A model generated the notes under the pieces. That model searched no databases and was not told the origin of the DNA. It was given only the letters and a program-made list of their open reading frames with translations. A program made the position numbers and the translations under genes. From the NCBI GenBank assembly GCA_013115135.1, contig JABANP010000778.1, forward strand, positions 1 through 17,646: a stretch of DNA of 17,646 nt, given 5' to 3'. Below, in pieces: positions 1 to 9,210 of the stretch. Numbering within the stretch: the first letter of the stretch is position 1; every line of letters starts with the position of its first letter. The stretch comes from Perkinsus olseni (Eukaryota > Perkinsozoa > Perkinsida > Perkinsidae).

Positions 1-36
1 TGAGCACGGAGAGGCAGGGTGTCCGCCGTGACTCCC

Positions 37-3000
37 TCAGCCACCACTACGCTGCTTCTCCTCCATTATCAGAGCCTCCGTAAGCTTATCCCGCTCCTTC
101 TGCATGGCCCCCAGCCTGCCGGCCAACTCCCTCTCCTTGGATGCCTACACATCGCGCTGTGACCCGTCCCCGGAGTTGGCCCTCACCCCTTGGCGGGAGC
201 CAGCCATCACACCAGCGGCCTTCGTTAGCTGCTTCTCGAGGGTGGCGACTCTATTGCACTTCATTTCGTATCTTCCTTCAGCTCCATTCCGGCAGCCGAT
301 GGTCCGAGCGGCCTACTTGTTCGAGAGGTCGGCGTAGGTCTGACTGTGCTCAACCATCTGCCGAAACTCCGAGTCTGGACACCAGCGGTGACTGCTTCTG
401 AAAACTCAGGGTCTACACAGGAGATACTCGGGCCACCGCGCACCCACTGCCATGTTTTGCTGCCTGCTCCATCATCGCCTCCGAGGCTTTGAGGAGCAAC
501 TGGCCGAGATCCTCCGACGTCACCTTCCCGAGAGCGTCTCTCATCAACGGGACCCAAGTAGCATCATCTATACAGGTCAGTGGCGAGCCCCGGTTCATAT
601 CGCCGGACAACCGATGGAGGTGCTCTTGACGATAATCGTCGCCGTCGTTACTTGCTGTTGCAGCACGGTGCCGGGCTATCATCAGTTCATCGAAACAGAA
701 CTGCAGTCCAGCCCCAGTCGCCGCTGTGTGCCCACTGCTTAGACCATCACAGGAGCGCCGTACCTACTGCCAGGTGTTGCTGTACCTCAGAGGCTCACAA
801 GGGCCTACCATAGCGGCAACTATGTTGCAGAATTGCCGTCGTCCGACATCGCTCTCCACCCCAATCGACTGCCTCAGCATTTCCCCGTCCCTTGCCGGCA
901 TGCCTACAGGTCGAAGTCTATTCCCGCAACCGTCATTACAGGACATGCTTGTGATGACTTGAAGTAACGTACTTCTTTCGCCGCCAAGTTCCTTCAGAAG
1001 CTTCGCCAGTCGCAGTGGACTGTGGCAGCACTTCTTATACAACTGACACAGACGTCGATATCAACAGCTTGGCCGCCCGATTTACTTGATTTAGCAGCCG
1101 ATCTCTGAGATGCTCCGGTAAGATGCTCGGCTCCAGTAAACTCTTCTCTCCCTCAGCGGTGCCGGTGAGCTCAGATTCCTGCGGTGATAGAGAAGATTCT
1201 TACGAAGAAACCTCCGAAGTGTCTATGCCCTCAGACACTCACCTCGACCTGTACTGCGATGGTCTTCACCTGCGGACGTGCTTGAACCTTCCTCTCTGTT
1301 GTTCGCCGTTCGGGTACGGTCCCACCCCCACAAGGATGAGCGAAGCACAACGCTGTGTTCGCAGCACCGACCGGGGTCATCTCAGATACGCCGGGGAGTT
1401 CCGGTCCACTCCCGGCTGGTCGTAGCGATTTGACATGGCAGCCGCCTCCGGGCGGCGGGAAGCCCTCAATCGGCTCCCTCCATGGTAGCCTCGCTGCTGC
1501 CCCCTTCCCCATCTCTGCCGCTAGAGTCCCATTGCCCACGAAGGTGCGGTTACACAAGGACACTTCACTTAGTTGGGACTGGCTGAGCGTCTGGTTCGTA
1601 CTCAGCAAGAGAGTATCCGGCGACCCCTTATGCGAGGCAGCCTCTGTCGCGTCCTCTTCCTGGACCGTCAGGTCAATCAGGTTTATTTCAGCAGCCTCGC
1701 CGATTGGCTCAGAGCGTGCATTCTCTGCGGGCCGGAGGAGGGCGCCCGAGACATCCTCTATTTCAGCATTTCCGGCATCTCGCTGGACCAGTCTCTTAGC
1801 ATCAGAATTATTCGTGGCCCTTCGATCGGCAGCTGGAACCCCTTCATTCTCTGGCACCAATGCGTCTTGTGCCCCCTCCGGACCAATAGAAAGCTTTACG
1901 GTCTCTATACTAGAACTAACCACGGCATCGCTCTGACGAGGACTTCTTCCGTCGACGAGGTTGCGAACGTTAGGAGAGGTCACCGTGACCTGAAGAGGGG
2001 CAGCAAGCGTATTGTGCTGGGGGAGAGCGAATGGGATGTGAAGCAAAACTGGGCTGAGCCGAGAATCGAACTCGGGACCTCTCGCACCCAAAGCGAGAAT
2101 CATACCACTAGACCACACAGCCGATGAAAACCACGGGATCATGAAACGCCCCACAATGACTCTGCAGCGCAACCAACCTTGTTCTCAACATGATACTCGG
2201 CAAACCACAAAGGTGGCTGCAGAACTTCGTTGGTCGTAAGAGACTCCGAACCAATTCCCTGATCAAACAGACTCGCGACGACACTACTCCAGGTGAGTGT
2301 GAAGTTGACACTGTGACCGCTTACGCCCGATGACACACTGTAGTCTTGGAAACTCCCAGTCCTCGAAGACGAGTCCGTGGGCGAGGCAAGGTTCCGTTGA
2401 GTCCTGCGCATGTGTTCGTATATAATATCATGATAGCCTTCTCCATTGCTGTCGGTGCCTGGCCAGTCGTCGCACACTTAGCGGTCTCTAAGCTTTCAAC
2501 ACATATGCTACTGGCACGTAACAAATCTCGATGCCCCAGTACTTCGATGCTAGCTGCCACGTCTCCAAGGCCCTTACCATAAGTCTGCACCGGTGGTTCG
2601 AGTATCTACCACCCACGCAAATCTATACACACCCTAGCTTGAGCACAAAACATCATAGGGCAGCGCAGCCGTGAAGCGCTCAAGAGCACCTACGTTGGCA
2701 GTGGATACGGAATCAGTAGAGTTTTCATCGTTGACGTAGCCGAGCCGTGGGTGCCGGGGAAGGGGGTTCTCCAACTCCTCGACTGATGTCTCTCCCTGCC
2801 ACAATTAGGAACTGTTCCAATGGCACACGGACAGTAGAGCGGTCAGTCGATTCTCGTTCATTCCGAGATTTCCATCGAAATATCTCCACACCGTTCCCAC
2901 CTTGCACTCTTCCCAGCACGTAGGAACTGGGTGTTCAACAACCGAAGGCGGCTCCGGCGAGTCCCCAGCCCCGGGGTCAGAAGCTTTCCGCCGAAGCTGT

Positions 3001-3038
3001 TTGTATCTCTCTCTCACCTCCATAAGTCGGCTGGACAT
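37..3038 (-). CDS. Spliced gene for unknown protein (~760 aa) with C-terminal coiled coil
   Basis: I recognise no family. The minus strand reads as 11 exons: 3038-2901, 2795-2652, 2584-2478, 2448-2178, 1989-1243, 1178-1086, 1042-809, 763-444, 397-317, 250-211 and 144-37. All junctions are GT-AG, phases agree throughout, and introns are 43-188 nt (the 29-nt one at 2449-2477 is doubtful). The ATG at 3038 follows an in-frame TAG and begins MSSRLMEVRERYKQLRRKAS, a charged helix. The 249-codon exon at 1989-1243 is polar, Ser/Glu/Ala-rich and probably disordered. The last exons are heptad-like and highly charged (for example VATLEKQLTKAAG and LGAMQKERDKLTEAL). I see no signal peptide or membrane segment. 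The TGA at 37-39 may be the end, but a GT at about 47-48 could be a donor to exons outside the window. Splicing is inferred from frame and phase only; the function is unknown. Confidence 0.68.
2051..2122 (-). tRNA. tRNA-Pro (anticodon TGG)
   Basis: The minus strand folds as a 72-nt cloverleaf. The acceptor is GGCTGTG paired with CTCAGCC, with one T-T mismatch at the sixth pair. The anticodon arm is CTCGC-TTTGGGT-GCGAG with anticodon TGG (reads CCA, proline), and the T-arm is CCGAG-TTCGATT-CTCGG. An A-box-like TGGTCTAGTGG and a B box in the T-arm are present. A TTTT run at 2045-2048 just after the discriminator base C fits a pol III terminator. The 3' CCA is not encoded, as is usual in eukaryotes. 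The gene lies inside a predicted 188-nt intron (1990-2177) of the minus-strand coiled-coil gene. Confidence 0.93.
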
Positions 3039-3657
3039 CGAAAAGAACTACAAGACATCCGCACCTCGCGACCCGATGAACGGAAAACCTTCTCCCGTGC
3101 GACAACAGCTGTCAAGCAGCCGGAGTTGGAAACAGTGAAAGCACTCCAAGCTCCAGTCCATACCGCAGCTGGCTCCTGCGTAGTCACCTCACGCCGACAA
3201 ATGGCATGAGGTATGGCAAATGTTATTCTCCTCGGAAGGATAGCTGTTATGTAGTTCGCTTGCCGTTCCCGCACTGTGGACACAACAGGTGGCCTCAAAC
3301 ACGAGTATAACCTTGTGCGTACGTACACTGTACGCGAAAATATCGATCCAGCTTTGGAGCACGCTGTTGAGTAATACAGCTGTCTATGCGTGCCACCGCG
3401 CAACAACACAGAACAACATCAGAGTGGCACATATGTGACTAAGCCTACGGAACAATAGTGCTGCTCAGGTCACGGAGCACGGGGCGTTGAGGGTCCATGC
3501 AGATAGAAGGCTCGCTCGAGAATGGATGTAAAGCAACGCTCCCGCCTATGGAAGCGTTGGGCTCTGCAAGCAGATTGAACTCGAGTTTGTCATGTCTGGC
3601 GAGGCGTCACATATTCGTACTTGCTACAGCTACAAGAATGAATAAAAGGATGAAGCA
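3039..3657. other. Intergenic region between divergent genes, no feature seen
   Basis: This stretch separates the start of the minus-strand coiled-coil gene (3038) from the plus-strand family copy at 3658. A 131-codon minus-strand frame at 3014-3409 is open but has no recognisable motif or splice support. The region should hold promoter elements for the minus-strand gene, but I see no convincing TATA or initiator motif. Confidence 0.4.
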
Positions 3658-4041
3658 ATGAAATGTATCCAGCCAGTCGCTACGGAGTCCTCGACCGCAA
3701 AGTCAGTGATCCTCAACGCAGACTTCAACCCGAACGCGCATTCCTCGCTTATGCTGATACCATCGACAATGGTCTGTTTGGAAAAGTCAACATGGGCTGA
3801 TCCCCAATGGAAAGAATTTCTTTCAAAGAAAGAAGGCCTCGAGAGTGCCTCCCAGCTCCAATAGCGTTTGGCTGATCCGAACGAAGGGTATGACCACTGG
3901 TCGGACCCTTCACTCGAAGGGGTCCCTGACAGGCCGGCTTTTATAGCATACGAACCCGAGGAGAAGATAGACATCTGGGATTATTCGCTCAAATTAGCTC
4001 AAGCCAGCGGCGTTCCACGATCGAGTTTTATCTTTCAGTAG
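3658..4041 (+). pseudogene. Diverged copy 1 of a small-protein family, interrupted by TAG
   Basis: From ATG 3658 the frame is open except for one TAG at 3862-3864 and runs to TAG 4039-4041. Around the internal stop it reads EGLESASQLQ-stop-RLADPNEG and then RPAFIAYEPEEK. This matches the block EDLE...QLEYRWAKPSEG...TFVAYDPKK seen in the copies at 5117 and 13754. The N-terminus differs and has no clear signal peptide. Where the other two copies have a GTAGGG intron donor, this one has ATAGAC after the conserved lysine, while an acceptor-like TTATCTTTCAG remains at 4028-4038. A pseudogene with a lost donor is the simplest reading. A short divergent paralogue with stop readthrough is less likely. 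Confidence 0.45.
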
Positions 4042-4100
4042 GAGTGCTCTTCTCGTGCTTGCTTCAGAGGGTAGTCGGCGTTCACTGTGCAAGTGGATAT

Positions 4101-4127
4101 GTCCGAGTCGGTCCGACTCAGTCGGAC
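4101..4127. repeat. Nested palindrome, three mutually complementary arms
   Basis: GTCCGAC (4111-4117) and GTCGGAC (4121-4127) form a perfect 7-bp inverted repeat with a 3-nt loop. GAGTCGG (4105-4111) and CCGACTC (4113-4119) form an overlapping 7-bp inverted repeat with a 1-nt loop. GTCCGA (4101-4106) can also pair with TCGGAC (4122-4127). The DNA can therefore switch between alternative hairpins. It lies just after family copy 1, and a similar arrangement occurs at 13360-13384. Confidence 0.7.
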
Positions 4128-4141
4128 AGCTCGACACTAAA

Positions 4142-5116
4142 ATGAAAGACAAAGATGCTCAGGCACTTTCTGAAATACGTGGGTCAATCGCGAACCGTCT
4201 GCAACGACTGCCGCGTGGCTCACAGCATAGCTAAACATTCGGGGGTGTATAACTTTGTGATTTGTAAGACTGCAGATCTATCCCCGAGAGCGGATCCTGT
4301 TGTCGCACTGTGTAGAAAGAATGTAAGACAATCTAGACAGGGTGGTGAGACATTCGTATGAACTTTTAGGTTGAGAACAAGAAGCCCAGGATAGAGGAGG
4401 CCGGTATGACACTGGGGCACAGTGATATGGTGTCAGATGGCTGGATCAACACATTCAAAAGAGTGGCTTTGAAATAACAGGTGGATTACGATCACCGGAA
4501 GCAGTCGATTGTGTCACTGTAGGCGACATAGAAAGTACTAACGCCTCTCACATCATTCCCGACACCCACGACGACAACACGGCGTATAGCGGCCACGAGG
4601 AATCACGGTGCTCACAGCTCATCATTAACCGCCACGCAAATCGTCTATTCACTGGCTACTGCGTGGTAGAATACATGTGTATGACGAAGTGTCCGGCATG
4701 ATGTCTGATGTTGATACTAAGGCTTGCTTTCGTTTAGAGCCACTGGCACTGGAAGGTGAGCACGACTGTTGCCTTCGATGTTGTAATAAGAACGTCGACG
4801 TGATTCTGGCGAATTCATTCGTGAACGCGTGATCCGGCTGAAGGTTGTCTGTGCCGATTGGCGATAGGGGCCTCGGGGGGCTGTTAGCGTCGTATGGGGC
4901 CATCGTGATTCGTTGTCCGAGAATTCACCTCGACGGATGAGTTCGGCAGAAGGTGGATTGAATCCACTGGAGTCAAACGTGATTGGAGTTGTCGCGAGTT
5001 GGCCTTTCGCACAACAGCGACCCTGCGGGATATGTCGCCTTTCCAATAGATTATCCCTCGAGCGCGCAGACCTCCTCAGATTTCCCAATCCTCCCACAAC
5101 AGTAACCACCAACCTT
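4142..5116. other. No confident gene; possible decayed transposase-like fragment near 4370-4480
   Basis: No frame here is supported by splicing or homology to the rest of the window. The plus-strand stretch 4372-4476 reads RIEEAGMTLGHSDMVSDGW followed by INTFKRVALK and a stop. The pattern GW-x-x-x-F-K-R loosely recalls the second helix-turn-helix of CENP-B/pogo-type transposases, but this is a weak resemblance in a stretch bounded by stops. The sequence just upstream of 5117 (GCCTTTCCAAT and following bases) resembles the sequence upstream of the copy at 13754, which suggests a shared 5' flank. Confidence 0.2.
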
Positions 5117-5901
5117 ATGATTGCTTATCGCCCTCTCCGGCCCATCTGCGTTGCCCTCGCGGTACTATCGTCAACCATATTCTGTCTCAAGAGCCAACAG
5201 CAGAAAATAAAACCGGAAGACCTCGAGAATGGAATGACTGACGCCTCTTAGCTTGAATACCGCTGGGCCAGGCCATCAGAAGGGCGGCCGGAGTACACAT
5301 TCGTCGCATACGACCCCAAGAAGCGGGTAGGGAGCCAGTAGCCATGCGGTTACTGAATTTGACCCTATCTGATAGGGTGATTCACCGAGGCTCATACTCA
5401 AGTATACCTTGGCCGATGCTTTCAGGATATAGTAGGAGAGGTTTCTTTCTCTGCCATCGTGGACATCGACGAGGTCCAAATGAGCGAAGAGTGGAGGAAT
5501 CGTGGAGCCTTCACGGAGCTACTCAGGCAAATGCTAAAGAATGTGAGCCTACCTCATCTCTTGAATAGCGAATGAGTTGTTCACGGAGTAGTCGATGAAG
5601 CTTTCCAGTGTTTAACGAGCGTCATGCAGTCCTTCGCCCCTTGGGGGAACAGCCAATCGAGGGGACAGTACCGTGACATTTATGCTCATGAGTAGATTCA
5701 GAGAGACAAGTTCAAAATCAAGCAAGTGATCCACAAGACTAGTAATGAAGATTTTCCAGCGGGCTTCATAGATCTATACCAAGAGGCGGGCTTTTACACT
5801 GATGGTGAGTATGGACACAATCGGAACAGGTAAAATGCGCCGTTTCAGGTGACGAGGATTTTACTCGCGCCCGTTGCGATTTCGAAGATACCGCCGTATG
5901 A
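5117..5901 (+). pseudogene. Copy 2 of the small secreted-protein family, three exons, stop-interrupted
   Basis: Exon 1 (5117-5326) starts with MIAYRPLRPICVALAVLSS, a short basic and then hydrophobic signal-peptide-like segment. It ends at ...FVAYDPKKR before a GTAGGG donor. Intron 1 is 5327-5425 and ends in TTTCAG. Exon 2 (5426-5804) opens with DIVGEVSFSAIVDIDEVQMS and ends EAGFYTD in phase 1. Intron 2 is 44 nt (5805-5848), and exon 3 ends at TGA 5899-5901. Three in-frame stops break it: TAG 5249-5251 (the 13754 copy has CAG, Gln), TGA 5573-5575 and TAG 5693-5695. The copy at 13754 shares the intron positions, so the exon model is fairly safe. I recognise no domain. A pseudogene is most likely; translational readthrough is possible but would need three events. 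Confidence 0.6.
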
Positions 5902-6464
5902 AGTCTCTCGTACTTAACTCTCAAGCTGCTCTCAATAGGTCTTCACCTAACAAATCTAAATTACTTTGATAGACCTTTGAGTAGAAAATCGCCATGATAC
6001 GCAATTAAACGCCATGATGTCACGGCACTTTACTTTTGTTTGAAGTACTGCAAACTAATGATCTAGTATCTTAGTAGCGCCAGAGTTGTACTCGGGTGTT
6101 CGGGTACCGGGAGTGAAGACCTGCAAGGAACAGTGCAGCAGGAGTGCTCTGCTACCGGTAGAATGATCGCGTTTCAACGCGGCCATTACTGGTGACCGCG
6201 GTTGCAGCCATTTTCGCATATTGGGGTACGCGAAAGTAGCGAAGGTGGTTGGATCGATGAAAGCCTAGGGTGGCTGGCGGAAGGAGAACTAGCTTTCCTT
6301 TCCTTCATTTCACTCGCTTCAGAACTGAAGGAAAGTTGAGAAGTTTACAAAAGAAAGAATGTGCTCATTCTCGGAAGCGGGTTTCCTTGTTCCACCAGGA
6401 TCATGGTTTCGATCCAAACACTGGCGGTGGTAACCAGGCATGTTCACACCGGAGGTGAAATTCG
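5902..6464. other. Gene-free left flank of the retrotransposon
   Basis: I see no coding frame of note, tRNA or repeat in this stretch. Reading frames are short and stop-rich. The last four bases before the LTR (6465-6468) are the target duplication. Confidence 0.4.
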
Positions 6465-6468
6465 CAAG
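6465..6468. repeat. Target-site duplication CAAG, left copy
   Basis: CAAG directly precedes the 5' LTR, and an identical CAAG follows the 3' LTR at 12707-12710. A 4-bp duplication fits integrase-mediated insertion of an LTR element. Confidence 0.75.
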
Positions 6469-6698
6469 TATGCCATACCAGCTATGGCCATTGAGGCTAC
6501 ATCGCTCGCCCAAACCAGAAACGGCTAGAAGATGCGATGCGTGACCGATGTATATCTATGATATTCAAGAAGAGTAATTAAGTGTTTGATGATCAGACTA
6601 TCCGGACTCTATGCACTGTAGTGTCTATCCAATCCTTTTGTGTATCTCTCTCCAATGTCGAGTTCGTCAAGCAACAACCAAGGGCAGGGAATGCCACA
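6469..6698 (+). repeat. 5' long terminal repeat, 230 bp
   Basis: This is identical by eye to 12477-12706. The ends are imperfect inverted repeats: TATGCCATACC at the start, and the reverse complement of the other end reads TGTGGCATTCC (8 of 11 matching). A perfect 6-bp hairpin, GCCATA-CCAGC-TATGGC, sits at 6472-6488. A TATA-like TATATCTA lies at 6551-6558. The last 44 bp (from 6655) are the first codons of gag. The element's internal sequence begins at 6699 with no TGG-type primer-binding site. Confidence 0.9.
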
Positions 6699-9210
6699 AT
6701 CATCCGAGAATCTACCCGAGACTCGTCGCAGTGCCCGCCTCCTTCCACAACACGATTCTGCGGCTGCTGGGGCTAGTCTACGTCAACAACAACGACTATG
6801 CACACCGGTGCTGCCTCGTCCAAGACTTCCAGCACCGGTAGCTCAGTCTCAACAAGTTCATCAGAGTGTAACCCAAGACTTACTCCCCAGCGAGAACGAC
6901 AATCAAGAAAGTGCCTTACAAGAGGTTATAAGACCCTCCGTAAGCCACGTCAGCGCTAACCTCCGCCATCCTCAACAAGGCCCTATCGGAGACAATGAGG
7001 TCAATCCAGAGCTCATCAGAGTGTTGGTGGAACAAGTCATGTACCAGTTACGTCAAGAACAAGGATCTACAAGCAGAAGCCATCCCTTGCTGGGGCTCCC
7101 TCAACCACTGGAAACCACTCCGGCCCGCACAGGCATTGTCTATGATTCTCTGGACTCTACGGCCAACCGCCACCTACAAAGTACGGTACAACGACCTGAA
7201 GCCCCAAGACCAACATCTCATGAAGCCGACTTCCCGACGATGGAGCGAGGTGCCCCCGATTTGATCAGCGGTAGTGACCCTGCACTACCACATAGAGTAG
7301 GGCCAGAGTCATACCAGAAGGAGCCCGTCGACAAGAGGGTTGCAGACAATGTCGCCTACGACCAGCTGAGCACTTCCGGAGTACAGGCGAGTCCACTGTC
7401 CCGCCATGATAGATCAAGAGTGTCGGAGTCATTGAGCAGAGCTATATCTCGAACTAGCAAGAGGCAGATTGTGGAGCCCTACTCAGGACGCACTGACCCT
7501 CGCAATGTGGAGAACTTCCTCCAGACGCTCATCATGGATGTGGAATATGCCATGGGTGATGGTTATACTAAGACTGGCATCATCCTCAACGCTCTCGACC
7601 CCATCACGAGAAGCACGGTCATGGCCAAATACCAGATCGAGTATGGCAATATCGACAACGGCGACTGCAACAACCTGCCGGTTATTCTTTTTCGACTTCT
7701 CCGTGATGCGTACAGTACCCCTGGTGAACAATGGGATGGAAGACTGCAGTGGGAAAGCCTACAGCTGAGCGATTTCGGGTCCTTCGATGAGTTCATCCAG
7801 CAGTTTGAACTGTTGAGGGCCACCACTGGAGTGCTCAGAGGATACCCAATTACTGCAGATGAGGCTTATTCGAGGCTATGGGCAGGTCTGTCTAGAGAGC
7901 TGCGTGACTGGGCGAGTGACTACGTGACCATGCCCACGCAAGCACCCAGCGAAGAAGACCTACGGATGTACATCAACCGTCTACGTTCTCACTGCCGCCA
8001 CACTCGACAAGTCTCAACGGTGCAACCTCTAGCTGCAGCCGTACCCTCCAAGCCCAACGGCATCGCGTCGAACGGGACGGTCGCTGCCCCATCTCAAGCC
8101 ATCCCACCTCAGCCAGTCAGACCAAGGCAAGTGGGCTGCTTCAGATGTTATCAGTCCGGCCATGTGGCTGCGAGGTGTACTGCTGCTGTGCCAGCCAATG
8201 GACAGACGAGATGTAAGCAGTGTGGGGACTCTCGACACCAAGCATCAACTTGCCCTAAGCAGAAGGTACAGCTTTTGTGTTCGAGATGCTCCAGACAAGG
8301 CCACTTGGCGAGCATATGCTTTGGTAACCTCCTGGGACAAAACGGACCGTCCCAGAAGGTAACGGCACCCTCGTCCACTACTACTGCCACAGCTCGGGAA
8401 GTACAACAGAACAAGGTCGAAGACAACCCTATGCCTGAGGAACCGACATTCACCTCCACAAGGTCAGCGGCAACTATGGCTACTCTATGCTCACTGACAA
8501 CCGAGGACGTCGTCACCTCCGAGGGTCAAGGAAATGGAGAGGTCTGGCAAGATCGAGTCTGTAGAACCGCGGCTACTACTACCACGTGCTCGGAAGAAGA
8601 AGAATTCGTCATCAAGAAGCTCACTGATGCACGGCTCCCAGAAACATCTAATGCGGTGGTAGCTCCCCAACGAGGACCACTCTACACCGAGCTGATGCTA
8701 GTCTCGACTCAAGCATCGTCCCTACCATCCGGGCGACAGTATAAGACTATGATCGACACAGGGTCAGGCTACTCGTTCGTCAACGACAAGACCCTATCAC
8801 AACTGCTCCAGCATGGACTGGTTCACAGCTACCGTAAGGCAGCAAGTCTCAAGGTCATTACTGCGGGTGGTAGCATCTTCTACTGCAGAGTCCAGATCAA
8901 ACTCATCATCAAGACCAAGGCTGGACTGGTCCCCATCTGGGTGTATGCAGCCAAGGATCTGCACAACTCTTTTATTCTGGGTGTCGACGTTCTACTTCAG
9001 CTCCAATCGGTGATTGTCATGGATGACGCGGGCGTGAGAATTCACACCCATTGTCGGGATAAGTTCTCGAGTCTCGGTCATCTATTGACAAACGGCGGCA
9101 GGGCTACCAATTCTCTCGGCTCGACTAAGGAGATCACTCCGGTTGGCCCGCAGGAGACCTCCTTCCCGAGCACTCAAGATGATCTGCCTGAACTCGTCGA
9201 GAAAAGTTAA
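6655..9210 (+). CDS. gag: Gag-protease polyprotein (851 aa)
   Basis: This structural polyprotein packages element RNA and includes the processing protease. Residues 1-250 are polar and Ser/Gln-rich. About 270-450 is a helical capsid-like region beginning VEPYSGRTDPRNVENFLQ, as in retrotransposon Gag. Three perfect CX2CX4HX4C zinc knuckles follow at about residues 495-508, 520-533 and 542-555 and should bind nucleic acid. A retropepsin domain starts at about 690 with the catalytic MIDTGSGYSF (Asp near 701) and contains ILGVDVLLQL. I chose ATG 6655, inside the LTR, because its frame continues unbroken into the internal region; the upstream GTG at 6640 is a less likely start. The ORF ends at TAA 9208-9210. 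The -1 frame opens at 9192, which could allow frameshifting into pol. Confidence 0.9.
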   Translation: MSSSSSNNQGQGMPQSSENLPETRRSARLLPQHDSAAAGASLRQQQRLCTPVLPRPRLPAPVAQSQQVHQSVTQDLLPSENDNQESALQEVIRPSVSHVSANLRHPQQGPIGDNEVNPELIRVLVEQVMYQLRQEQGSTSRSHPLLGLPQPLETTPARTGIVYDSLDSTANRHLQSTVQRPEAPRPTSHEADFPTMERGAPDLISGSDPALPHRVGPESYQKEPVDKRVADNVAYDQLSTSGVQASPLSRHDRSRVSESLSRAISRTSKRQIVEPYSGRTDPRNVENFLQTLIMDVEYAMGDGYTKTGIILNALDPITRSTVMAKYQIEYGNIDNGDCNNLPVILFRLLRDAYSTPGEQWDGRLQWESLQLSDFGSFDEFIQQFELLRATTGVLRGYPITADEAYSRLWAGLSRELRDWASDYVTMPTQAPSEEDLRMYINRLRSHCRHTRQVSTVQPLAAAVPSKPNGIASNGTVAAPSQAIPPQPVRPRQVGCFRCYQSGHVAARCTAAVPANGQTRCKQCGDSRHQASTCPKQKVQLLCSRCSRQGHLASICFGNLLGQNGPSQKVTAPSSTTTATAREVQQNKVEDNPMPEEPTFTSTRSAATMATLCSLTTEDVVTSEGQGNGEVWQDRVCRTAATTTTCSEEEEFVIKKLTDARLPETSNAVVAPQRGPLYTELMLVSTQASSLPSGRQYKTMIDTGSGYSFVNDKTLSQLLQHGLVHSYRKAASLKVITAGGSIFYCRVQIKLIIKTKAGLVPIWVYAAKDLHNSFILGVDVLLQLQSVIVMDDAGVRIHTHCRDKFSSLGHLLTNGGRATNSLGSTKEITPVGPQETSFPSTQDDLPELVEKS

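Noticed and set aside
1355..2127. Two long plus-strand open frames (193 and 184 codons)
   Set aside because: They lie antisense to the 249-codon exon of the spliced minus-strand gene, one runs through the tRNA, and neither joins to neighbours.
2040..2172. Coding start of a 313-codon minus-strand frame (reads VWSSGMILALGARGP)
   Set aside because: This peptide is the translation of the tRNA-Pro gene. The real exon most likely begins at 1989 after a CTTCAG acceptor.
4101..4127. CRISPR array or bacterial terminator
   Set aside because: There is no regular repeat-spacer series, no T-run and no bacterial context. Introns and a eukaryotic tRNA show a nuclear genome.
3840..5700. Stop codon reassignment (TAG=Gln, TAA=Tyr) in the host
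   Set aside because: The surer spliced genes and the retrotransposon end at normal TAA, TAG or TGA codons, and stops in the family copies fall on different residue types. Pseudogene decay is simpler.
6401..6468. Possible second tRNA (GGTTTCGATCC near the left flank of the element)
   Set aside because: The B-box-like string is imperfect, and no acceptor, D or anticodon stems can be formed around it.
7469..7768. Overlapping short frames inside gag and pol on both strands
   Set aside because: They are shadows of the Gag and Pol frames, which carry zinc knuckles, protease, RT, RNase H and integrase motifs.
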